From positions 40,557 to 104,556 of the forward strand of contig JADZEK010000090.1 of the NCBI GenBank assembly GCA_020850595.1: 64,000 bases of DNA, in the 5' to 3' direction. Positions 32,609 to 40,205 of the stretch are shown piece after piece. The stretch is from Anaerolineales bacterium (lineage in GTDB: Bacteria; Chloroflexota; Anaerolineae; Anaerolineales; UBA6663). Position numbers and translations under genes: made by a program. Position 1 is the first letter of the stretch, and every line of letters begins with the position of its first letter. The notes under the pieces are model-generated. The model was not told the origin of the DNA and made no database searches. It was given only the letters and a program-made list of their open reading frames with translations.

Positions 32609-34552
32609 GTGAGGCCGGTGGTAGGCCGCGCGGCTCCGCGACTGCTGGCGGTCTGGCTGGCCCTGGCGCTGGCCGCGGGCTGGGCGGGCGTGGCCTGGGC
32701 GCACCCCATTGTGGTGCGCAGTGACCCGGCCGCCAACACCGCGCTGACTGAGCCTCCCAAGCAGGTGGGGGTCTGGTTCGACGAAGACATTGAGCCGGCT
32801 TACGCCCATCTCTCAGTCTACAATGCGGCCGGCACGCGGGTAGACCGGCTCGACGCGCAGTACGTGCCGGGGTTTGGCCCAGCCGCGACCGGGGCGGCGG
32901 GCATCGTGGCCTCGCTGCCGCCGCTGCCCACCGGCAGCTATGTGGTAGTATGGCGCGTCATTGCTGTGAGTGATGGGCACCCGGTCGGAGGCGCATTCGC
33001 CTTCGGCGTCGGCGTCGCGCCCGACACGGCGGCCGCGCGGGCGGCGAGCCTGGAAGCCAACCCGGCGCCCGACCTGACCACCCAGCTTATTCGCTACGCG
33101 GGCCTGCTGGCCCAGTTGGTGTTCTTGGGCGCGGTGGCGTTTCGCAGCCTGGTGTGGGGGCCGGGGCTGGCCGCGGCCGAGCGCGCCGGCGTGCCGATGG
33201 AGCGCACCGCCCTGGAGGCGGAGGCCAAGCGCTGGCATCAGGTCGTAGCCGATGTGCTGGTCGGCGCGCTGATCATCGGCCTGCTGGGCGGCCTATATGT
33301 GCAGGCTCGTGCGACCGGGGTCGTGTTTTGGGAGCTATTTGGCACGCGCTGGGGCCTGCTCTGGATAATCCGCGCGCTGTTGGCAGTGGCAGCGGCGCTG
33401 CTGCTGGAGGCGTTGTTAGCGGGCCGCCGCCCCGCCTGGCTGGGCTGGGGGCTGGGCCTGGGCCTGCTGCTGACGACGACGCTGTCCAGCCACAGCAGTG
33501 CGCGTTCGGGGCTGCTCGGCCCGCTGGCAGATTTCGTTCATCAGGGCGCCGCGGCCCTGTGGACGGGCGGATTGTTACTGCTGGCGATCGCGCTGATCAG
33601 TTTGCGGCGCGTCGGCGCAGAGCCGGCCCCGCGCCGACGCGTTGCCGCGGAGTGGGTCACGCGCTTTTCGGGCCTGGCGGCGGGCAGCGTCGGGGCGCTG
33701 CTGGCCTCCGGGCTGGTGCTGGCCGCGCAGCAGGTGCAGACCTGGAACGCGCTGCTCTTGACGGCCTACGGGCAGACCCTGCTGCTGAAGCTGGCTGTGG
33801 CGGCTGTGGCGCTTGCGATAGGCGCGTATAATTCACTGGGTCTGCCGCGGCAGTTGGCGGCCGGCGGCGGCCCGGAGCGACCGGCTGGGCGGGTGGCGGT
33901 AGAGGCCGCGCTGGTAGCACTGGTGTTGTTTGGCGCGGCCTGGCTGGTGGACCTGCCGCCCGCCTCCACCGCGCTCGTCGGGAACCCCGGCGCTGCCGAG
34001 GCCGAGCTGCCCTTGGCGCTGACGGCCGGCGAGCTGCGCATTGAGGGGCGCATCAGCCCGGCCCGGCTTGGCTCGAACGTCTTTACCGTTAACGTGCGCG
34101 GGACCGACGGCCAAACGGTGCCCGACGCGCAGGTGGCGTTGAATTTTCAATCACTCGACGGCGGCCGCAATAGCGCGCTGGCGTTGACTGACATCGGCGC
34201 GGGCAATTACGCCGCCACGGGCGCGAACATCAATCACACCGGGCGGTGGCAGTTGGTGGTGCAGGTGACGCGGCCGGGAGCGCCGCTGGCAGATTACGGC
34301 GCCTTCGATCTGGCCGTCGCGCTAGACGAAGTGCTGCGGCCCGCCGCGGCGCCCCTGCCCTGGACGGTGCGCGCGGCCGCCTGGCTGAACGTCTACGGCC
34401 AGGTGCTCGTGGGTACGCTGATCTTGCTGTTGGCCGTAGGCTGGAGCTGGTTGGCCGGGCGCTTGCTGCCGGCCGCACTGCGCCCCGGCTGGGTGGTCGT
34501 TGGGCTGTTGCTCGCGGCCGTGGCCTGGTTCGTGATTTTGCGTGTGATCTAA
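32609..34552 (+). CDS. CopC-CopD fusion with C-terminal YtkA/FixH-like domain (copper uptake)
   Basis: 647 residues. The signal peptide ends AWA, and the mature protein begins H-P-I-V, giving the N-terminal copper-binding His of CopC. The CopC domain (about 30-150) shows SDPAANTALTEPP and DGHPVGGAFAFGV with the second His. A CopD membrane domain follows (about 165-440, eight spans, conserved histidines in SSHSSARSG). An outer Ig-like region of the YtkA/FixH kind (about 470-580) and one more span complete it. CopCD proteins take up copper, and the position in the oxidase operon suggests supply for CuA and CuB. The GTG at 32609 is chosen because it directly precedes the signal peptide. The frame extends further upstream inside the previous gene. 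Confidence 0.88.
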   Translation: MRPVVGRAAPRLLAVWLALALAAGWAGVAWAHPIVVRSDPAANTALTEPPKQVGVWFDEDIEPAYAHLSVYNAAGTRVDRLDAQYVPGFGPAATGAAGIVASLPPLPTGSYVVVWRVIAVSDGHPVGGAFAFGVGVAPDTAAARAASLEANPAPDLTTQLIRYAGLLAQLVFLGAVAFRSLVWGPGLAAAERAGVPMERTALEAEAKRWHQVVADVLVGALIIGLLGGLYVQARATGVVFWELFGTRWGLLWIIRALLAVAAALLLEALLAGRRPAWLGWGLGLGLLLTTTLSSHSSARSGLLGPLADFVHQGAAALWTGGLLLLAIALISLRRVGAEPAPRRRVAAEWVTRFSGLAAGSVGALLASGLVLAAQQVQTWNALLLTAYGQTLLLKLAVAAVALAIGAYNSLGLPRQLAAGGGPERPAGRVAVEAALVALVLFGAAWLVDLPPASTALVGNPGAAEAELPLALTAGELRIEGRISPARLGSNVFTVNVRGTDGQTVPDAQVALNFQSLDGGRNSALALTDIGAGNYAATGANINHTGRWQLVVQVTRPGAPLADYGAFDLAVALDEVLRPAAAPLPWTVRAAAWLNVYGQVLVGTLILLLAVGWSWLAGRLLPAALRPGWVVVGLLLAAVAWFVILRVI

Positions 34553-34597
34553 ACGCGGGCGTGCTTGTCCGCACATCATCTTTACTCGGAGGGCCCC

Positions 34598-35875
34598 GTG
34601 CGCCGTTACTTACCAACCTTCATCCTGCTCTTCATCCTGCTCGTCTTAGGCGGGCTAGCGGTGATCAACAACCTGGGCACCCCGATCACCACCCGCGGGG
34701 CGTATGTGCCCACCCTGAGCGCCGACCCACAAACCGCCAACCTGCAAGCCTGGATCTTCGCGCTGGCCCTGGGCGGCATCGTCATCACCACGGTCGGCCT
34801 GGGCATCTTCCTGGCCATCAGCTTCTATCGCTTCACGCTCCTGGCCGCGCGGCATCCCGTTGCGGCCACGGTGGAGCGCGCCGCGGCGCCCAAGTCAAAC
34901 GCGGGCGACACCGGCCTGGGCATCCCGCTCAGCAACACGCGCTCGGTGGCGGTCTTTTGGATTGTGGTGGCGCTGCTGGTGGTGGGCTTTCAGGCGCTGC
35001 GCGTCGTCAGCCAGCCGATCAGCCTGGCGCCGCTCGGCTACATCCCCAGCGTGGGCGCCTTTGGCAATATCGTCCTGTTTCGTCTGCCAGGTACGCACAT
35101 AGACGGCCTGCCGACCTTCATCGCCGGACCGGGCGATAACGTGACCGCCCTGCACCTGTTCATCGCCGTGCTGGGGCTGGCGATCGTGGGCGTGGCCGCG
35201 GTGGGTTTTGGCCTGGCGCAGGGTTTCGTGCGCCTGGACTACACGGTACGCACCGCCGACAAATACAAAGGCACCCTGCCCGATAAGCTCCTCCCGCTGG
35301 TTGAGCAGCGCATGGGGGCCTTGCGCGCCCCGCGCCCCAAGCAACTGCCCGGCAACCCCATTGACAGCATCCTGATCAGCTTGAACGTGCTGCTCTTCGT
35401 GGTGATTGCGGGCATCATTGCCTTTTATGTGGTGCCATCCTACCAAGGTGTTTCGGCGGTAGATACCGCCATCGAAGCCACGCGCGTGGCCGGCTTGCAG
35501 CCCCCGTCGCCCACCGCCGAGTCCGGGTCGGGCGGCTCCACGCCGGCTGAGATCGAGCAAGCCGCCTTCGACCAACTACCCGCCGGCGACGCCGCCGCCG
35601 GGCAAACCGTGTTCCAGGGCGCGGGCGGCTGCTCGGCCTGCCACTCGTTGGTGGCCGATCAGACCATCGTCGGCCCCTCGCTGGCCGGCGTGAGCCAGCG
35701 CGGCCCGCAACGCGAGCCGGGCTTCACCGAAGAGGCGTATTTGTACCAGTCAATCACCAACCCCAACGCTTTTGTGGTCGAGGGCTTCCAGCCCAACATC
35801 ATGCCGCAGACCTTCAAGGACACGCTCGGCCCGCAAGGCCTGGCGAATGTGATTGCCTTCCTGAAGACGCAATAG
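34598..35875 (+). CDS. Polytopic membrane protein with C-terminal monohaem cytochrome c
   Basis: 425 residues. The first 310 contain five predicted membrane helices (beginning FILLFILLVLGGLAV) and no recognised catalytic motif. A Gly/Ser/Pro-rich linker leads to a cytochrome c domain of about 100 residues. It has CSACH near 345 and the axial Met in NIMPQTF. The 3' position in the cox operon suggests an electron donor to the oxidase or an added subunit. The membrane part is not like any quinol-oxidising protein I recognise, and no haem b histidine pattern is obvious. GGAGGG before the GTG at 34598 sets the start. Confidence 0.8.
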   Translation: MRRYLPTFILLFILLVLGGLAVINNLGTPITTRGAYVPTLSADPQTANLQAWIFALALGGIVITTVGLGIFLAISFYRFTLLAARHPVAATVERAAAPKSNAGDTGLGIPLSNTRSVAVFWIVVALLVVGFQALRVVSQPISLAPLGYIPSVGAFGNIVLFRLPGTHIDGLPTFIAGPGDNVTALHLFIAVLGLAIVGVAAVGFGLAQGFVRLDYTVRTADKYKGTLPDKLLPLVEQRMGALRAPRPKQLPGNPIDSILISLNVLLFVVIAGIIAFYVVPSYQGVSAVDTAIEATRVAGLQPPSPTAESGSGGSTPAEIEQAAFDQLPAGDAAAGQTVFQGAGGCSACHSLVADQTIVGPSLAGVSQRGPQREPGFTEEAYLYQSITNPNAFVVEGFQPNIMPQTFKDTLGPQGLANVIAFLKTQ

Positions 35876-35909
35876 GCGCAGCCGTGGGGGGACACGCTAA
35901 CGGTGGCTT

Positions 35910-36413
35910 GTGAACAAGACTGACCTGCTGGCGGCGCTGGACGAGAGCCGAACCCAAATTGACGACGTGCTGGCCGATCTGCGCCCCGACACGCTGGAAA
36001 TCCCCGGCGTGGCCGGGGCGTGGTCGGTTAAAGATGTACTCGCGCACTTGACCGCCTGCGAGGTGGAGTTGCTGACTAACCTGGGCCTGGCCCGGCGCGG
36101 CCAGAAGCCGGCCAACGCCGGGCTGGACGCCGCCGCCGTCGAAGCGCAGAACGCCGCCTGGTATCAGCAATACCGCGGCCGGCCGTTGGAGCGCGTGATT
36201 GAAGACTACGACGGCGTGCACCGCCAACTGCTGCGCCAGCTGAACGCGCTCGCCGAGAAAGACCTGAACGCGGCCCTGTCCTGGCGGCGCGGCCAGACCC
36301 TCCGCCAGTACATCGAGGCAGAGGTGCTGGAGCACGAGGCTGCGCACCTGCCCGCGCTGCAAGCCTGGCTGGAAACCCACCGCGCTTCGGGGGCGGAAGC
36401 CAATGACGGCTGA
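35910..36413 (+). CDS. DinB/ClbS-like four-helix protein
   Basis: 167 residues, soluble. It shows the typical start of DinB-superfamily four-helix bundles (LLAALDESRTQIDDVLADL, then GVAGAWSVKDVLAHLTACE). Further histidines in DGVHRQLL and LEHEAAHLPAL could complete a metal site. Superfamily members include thiol transferases, the colibactin-self-resistance protein ClbS, and many proteins of unknown role. The start codon is GTG at 35910 with a poor ribosome-binding site. The 3' end overlaps ygfZ by 11 bases, which implies coupling. No relation to the oxidase is evident other than sharing its operon. Confidence 0.75.
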   Translation: MNKTDLLAALDESRTQIDDVLADLRPDTLEIPGVAGAWSVKDVLAHLTACEVELLTNLGLARRGQKPANAGLDAAAVEAQNAAWYQQYRGRPLERVIEDYDGVHRQLLRQLNALAEKDLNAALSWRRGQTLRQYIEAEVLEHEAAHLPALQAWLETHRASGAEANDG

Positions 36414-37419
36414 CGCGCTGGCCGCCTCCGGGGTCGTGCTCGACTACGGCGATGCCGTCGGAGAATACACCGCCGCGCGGCGAGGGACCGTGGCCGTGTG
36501 GCGCAACCACGTGGGCCGGGTGCGCGCCGTGGGCCGCGACCGGCTGGACCTGCTGCACCGCATGTCTACCAACGACCTGACCGGCATGGCCGTTGGCGAA
36601 GCGCGCACCACCGTGCTGACCTCGGCCATCGCCCGCATGGTGGACGTGCTGTGGGTGCTCAACCGCGCCGAAACCGCCCTGTACCTCACGGGCGCGGGGC
36701 GCGCCCCCGTGGTGCGCCGCTGGTTAGGCGGCTATGTCTTCTACAACGACCAGGTGAAGTTTGCAGACGCGACAGCTGAGTTGGGCCAGTTCGGGCTGTT
36801 TGGCCCGCGGGCACCCGCCGTGGCCGAGGCCCTCGCCCCCGGCGCGGCCGACCTGCCCGAGAATCGTTTTCTCGACAACGGCGAGGTGGTGGTGGCCCGC
36901 GCGCGCCCGCTGGCCGGGGCGGGCTATGCCGTCATCGCCCCCGCCGCGCAGATCAACCGGCTGTGGCAGCAGGCGTTGGCGGGCGGTGCCGTCCCTGCCG
37001 GCGAGCAGGCCTACCAATGGCTGCGCGTAGCCGCGGGGCAGCCCGAAGGCGCGGCCGATGGCACGCCGCTGGCCGGGCGTGAACTGACCGAGGAATATAT
37101 CCCCCTCGAAGCCAATCTGTGGCCCGCCGTGAGCTTCAAGAAGGGCTGCTACATCGGCCAGGAGATCATCGCCCGCATGGAGAGCCGCGGCAAGCTGGCC
37201 CGCCGCCTGGTTGGGCTCAAGTTGGATGCGCCGGTGGACGTAGGCGCGGAGATCACCGCCAGCGGCGCGGCAGTGGGCGCGGTGACCAGCGCCGCCGTGC
37301 CGCCCGACGTAGGCCCCGTGGCGCTGGCCTACCTCAAGAGCGCCGCCGCCGAGCCGGGGCAGGCCGTGGGCGTCGGTGGGGTGGCCGGCATGGTCGTGGA
37401 TCTGCCCATCCTCGCCTGA
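36403..37419 (+). CDS. ygfZ: YgfZ/GcvT-family folate-binding protein
   Basis: 338 residues. The family signature K-G-C-Y-I-G-Q-E occurs near 248 (FKKGCYIGQEIIARMESRGK). The N-terminal GcvT-like half has RDRLDLLHRMSTNDLTGM. YgfZ proteins bind tetrahydrofolate and help maintain iron-sulfur enzymes. They share the aminomethyltransferase fold but lack glycine-cleavage activity, and the KGCYxGQE motif distinguishes them. The gene starts inside the end of the DinB-like gene and is the last gene before the operon terminator. Confidence 0.9.
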   Translation: MTADALAASGVVLDYGDAVGEYTAARRGTVAVWRNHVGRVRAVGRDRLDLLHRMSTNDLTGMAVGEARTTVLTSAIARMVDVLWVLNRAETALYLTGAGRAPVVRRWLGGYVFYNDQVKFADATAELGQFGLFGPRAPAVAEALAPGAADLPENRFLDNGEVVVARARPLAGAGYAVIAPAAQINRLWQQALAGGAVPAGEQAYQWLRVAAGQPEGAADGTPLAGRELTEEYIPLEANLWPAVSFKKGCYIGQEIIARMESRGKLARRLVGLKLDAPVDVGAEITASGAAVGAVTSAAVPPDVGPVALAYLKSAAAEPGQAVGVGGVAGMVVDLPILA

Positions 37420-37452
37420 GTCTCTATTTGTTACTGCGCATGGTGCTTGCCG

Positions 37453-37491
37453 CCGCCCACGCTGGTCATTTTCAGCGTGGGCGGTTGTGTT
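37453..37491 (+). terminator. Terminator of the cox-ygfZ operon
   Basis: CCGCCCACGCTG (37453-37464) and CAGCGTGGGCGG (37473-37484) form a 12-bp perfect stem with an eight-base loop, followed by TTGTGTTT. Confidence 0.85.
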
Positions 37492-37563
37492 TCGCGCCGG
37501 AGGCGCAGCCCGGGGAGGCAGACCAGTTCACACAAGCGGGCCGGCCCACCGCGAGGCGGTGCC

Positions 37564-39006
37564 TCACGACCTCCCGACCGTGTGCAGCAGGATGAAGTTA
37601 GCCGGCACCATCTTGCTGGGCGGCAGACCAGCGATGACGATGACCTGCTGCCCGGCCCGCACCGGCGAGTCGTACAACATGCCGGCTTCCACGTGGGCCA
37701 GCATGGCCTCGACCGTGTCGGCTTGGGGGATGAGATAGGGTGTGACGCCCCACAACAGCGGCAGGCGCTGGTAGGTCTTGGGGTCGGGTGTGAAGGCCAG
37801 GATGGGCACGCCGGCGCGCGCCTTCGACATGATGCGGGCGTTGCGGCCGGTGAGGGTGAAGATGGCGATGGCCGTCACGTCACGGTCATGGGCCAACTCG
37901 CGGGCAGCCCGCGCCAAGGCCACCGAATCGTCGGAAGTGCTTTCGGTGACACCTTTCCAGCGCCCCCACTCTTCCATATGGTTTTCGGCTTCCTTGATGA
38001 TCGCCACCATCATGCGCACCGCCTCGATCGGGTACTGGCCCGCGGCGGTCTCGCCCGAGAGCATCACGGCGTCGCTGCCGTCGTAGATGGCGTTCGCCAC
38101 GTCGGAGGCTTCGGCGCGCGTGGGCAGGGGGCTGGTGATCATGCTCTCCAGCATCTGCGTGGCCGTGATGACGATTTTTCGCTGGCGGTTGGCCGCCTCG
38201 ATGATGCGCTTCTGCGCGGTGGGCACCTGCTGCGGCGAAAGCTCTACGCCCAGGTCGCCGCGCGCCACCATTACGCCGTCGGCCACCTGCAAAATGGCCT
38301 CTAGATTGTCCAGGGCCGAAGGCTTCTCCAGCTTGGCGATGATGGGCAGCTTGGCCGAGTTGGGGTCAATCTCTACCAGGGCGCGCTTGACCGTCGCGAC
38401 ATCCTCCGGCCGCCGCACAAAACTAATGGCGACGTAATCCACGCCCTGCGCCACGCCGAAGATCAGGTCTTCCCGGTCCTTATCAGTCAAGCTGGGGATG
38501 TTGACAGCCACCCCCGGCAAGTTAATGCCCTTGTGCTCCATGAGCAGGCCGCCGCGGACGACGCGCGTGATCACCTCGGTGCCGTCCACGCGCTCGACCT
38601 GCAACTCCAACTTGCCATCATCGAGCAGCAGGTTGTCGCCGCGCTTCACGTCGCCGGGGAGGCCGTCGTAGGTGGTGGAGACGAGCGTGTCCGAGCCTTC
38701 CACCTCGCGCGTGGTGATGGTAAACGTGGCCTGATCCTTGAGCACGACACCCTGACCGCCGGCCAGCGTGCCGGTGCGGATCTTGGGGCCTTGCAGGTCT
38801 TGTAGGATGGCGACGGGCTTAAGCAGCCGCCGCGACACCCGCCGGAGGTTGGCGATGACGGCGGCGTGGTCGGCGTGGCTGCCGTGTGAAAAGTTCAGCC
38901 GGGCCACATTCATGCCGGCCGCGATCAGGTCCGCAATTTTCTCTTCAGAACTGCTCGCCGGGCCAATGGTACAGACAATTTTGGTGCGGCGCGGGTTAAC
39001 GTCCAC
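37564..39006 (-). CDS. pyk: Pyruvate kinase
   Basis: 480 residues, the normal length. Transfers phosphate from phosphoenolpyruvate to ADP in glycolysis. Landmarks are RRTKIVCTIGPASSS at the start, NVARLNFSHGSHADH, and LQDLQGPKIRTG. The catalytic-lysine signature is IIAKLEKPSALDN, with the metal-binding acids in ARGDLGVEL. TRAEASDVANAIYDGSDAVMLS and the C-terminal allosteric domain follow. The start is taken as GTG at 39006, with GAGGTGG just upstream and protein similarity beginning there. The frame runs 47 codons further upstream across a perfect TATAAT, so those codons are not coding. It is a single-gene unit convergent with ygfZ. Confidence 0.95.
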   Translation of the reverse strand: MDVNPRRTKIVCTIGPASSSEEKIADLIAAGMNVARLNFSHGSHADHAAVIANLRRVSRRLLKPVAILQDLQGPKIRTGTLAGGQGVVLKDQATFTITTREVEGSDTLVSTTYDGLPGDVKRGDNLLLDDGKLELQVERVDGTEVITRVVRGGLLMEHKGINLPGVAVNIPSLTDKDREDLIFGVAQGVDYVAISFVRRPEDVATVKRALVEIDPNSAKLPIIAKLEKPSALDNLEAILQVADGVMVARGDLGVELSPQQVPTAQKRIIEAANRQRKIVITATQMLESMITSPLPTRAEASDVANAIYDGSDAVMLSGETAAGQYPIEAVRMMVAIIKEAENHMEEWGRWKGVTESTSDDSVALARAARELAHDRDVTAIAIFTLTGRNARIMSKARAGVPILAFTPDPKTYQRLPLLWGVTPYLIPQADTVEAMLAHVEAGMLYDSPVRAGQQVIVIAGLPPSKMVPANFILLHTVGRS

Positions 39007-39040
39007 AATCCACCTCGAACAATCCGGTTGTTTTCGACCA

Positions 39041-39057
39041 AATCTCGCGAGATTATA
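39041..39057 (-). promoter_or_regulatory. -10 element of pyk with an abutting palindrome
   Basis: Read leftward, TATAAT (39052-39057) runs directly into the palindrome AATCTCGCGAGATT (39041-39054), which covers the likely transcription start. A good -35 is not visible. The palindrome is a plausible operator for a dimeric regulator. Confidence 0.5.
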
Positions 39058-39163
39058 ACACGCGGCCCTCGCCCAAGAGTCGGCCGGCTGGGGGGTAAGT
39101 CCAAATGGTCTACTGGAGATTTCGGCTTGCGCGGCGCCGCGTGGCAATCTCTGGGCCGGCGGC

Positions 39164-40177
39164 TTAGGGTATCCCTGAGTCTCGGGGGCGTTCGGGGTCC
39201 CCTGTTTCGGGCCGCTTACCCGGCTGCTCCAACTCGCCCGCTTCTAGTTTGAGCAGCGCTGTCCAGGGCTGCGCGGGCGGCGGGTCCAGACGCCGCTCGC
39301 GCGTCACCAACAGCACCGAGGCCGTGAGCAGCGCCGCCCCCAACCATTGCAGCCGTGACAGGCTCTCGCCCAACAGCAGCAGCGCGCACAGCACCGTGAC
39401 CAACAACTCGCTCAGGCCGATCAGGGCCGCCTGCACGCCGCCCAGGCGTTTGACGCCCATGAACAGCGCCAGGCGCGACACGACCGTTACCAGCGTCAGC
39501 AGCGCCACGGCCTGCCACGCGCCCGCGGTGGGCGGCAAGGCGGGCGCTCCGGCCAGCCCATAGCCCACGCTCACTGTCACGGCCATTGCAGTCAAGATAT
39601 ACAGGGCCACCGTGGGAGCGGGCACATCGTACAGCACGCGCTGGCTGATGACCAGATGCGCGGCATACATCACGCCCGCGCCCAGCATCAGCCCCGCGCC
39701 CACCCAATCCGCCGCGCTGCCGCCGGGGTGGGTCAGCAGGAACACCGCGGCCAGCGCCAGCGCCATGCGGAAGAGGGTGAGGCCCGAGATGCGGTGGCCT
39801 TGCAGCCGCGCAAAAGCCGTCAGGACTACCGGGTAGAGCGTGTAGAGCAGTTGCGCCAGCGAGGCGTCGAGCCGCCCCAGGCCGCTGTAGTACATGAGCG
39901 AACCCAGACCGTTGATGAGGCCGGCGGCCAGGCAGCCCAGTAGGCCGAGCGGATAGATATAGAGATACTTGCGCCGTGTCAGCCCCAAGATCAGCCACAG
40001 CCCGGCCGCCGCCGCTATGGTGCGCAGCGCTACCACCGAAAGGGGAGGCGTGCCCGCCAGGATGGCTTGTTTGCCGAAGATGGGCGCCAGCCCCAACACC
40101 ACGGCCGAGAGCAGCGCGGCGGAGATGCCCTGCGCCGGTCCTCCTGCCCAACGGCGGTGAGTGCCGGGAGTATCCAT
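39164..40177 (-). CDS. EamA/DMT-family transporter
   Basis: 337 residues with ten predicted spans arranged as two EamA repeats. Landmarks are ALLSAVVLGLAPIFGKQAI, MYYSGLGRLDASLAQLLYTLYPV at the end of repeat one, and VSRLALFMGVKRLGGVQAALIGL in repeat two. Drug/metabolite transporters of this clade export amino acids or other small metabolites, and the substrate cannot be told from sequence. It follows the threonine-synthase/receiver gene by 28 bases on the same strand. Amino-acid export (for instance of threonine) is therefore an attractive but unproven guess. The last 40 residues are a charged cytoplasmic tail. Confidence 0.88.
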   Translation of the reverse strand: MDTPGTHRRWAGGPAQGISAALLSAVVLGLAPIFGKQAILAGTPPLSVVALRTIAAAAGLWLILGLTRRKYLYIYPLGLLGCLAAGLINGLGSLMYYSGLGRLDASLAQLLYTLYPVVLTAFARLQGHRISGLTLFRMALALAAVFLLTHPGGSAADWVGAGLMLGAGVMYAAHLVISQRVLYDVPAPTVALYILTAMAVTVSVGYGLAGAPALPPTAGAWQAVALLTLVTVVSRLALFMGVKRLGGVQAALIGLSELLVTVLCALLLLGESLSRLQWLGAALLTASVLLVTRERRLDPPPAQPWTALLKLEAGELEQPGKRPETGDPERPRDSGIP

Positions 40178-40205
40178 GCGGAGCGAAGCGGTGGCGTCTC
40201 CGGCG

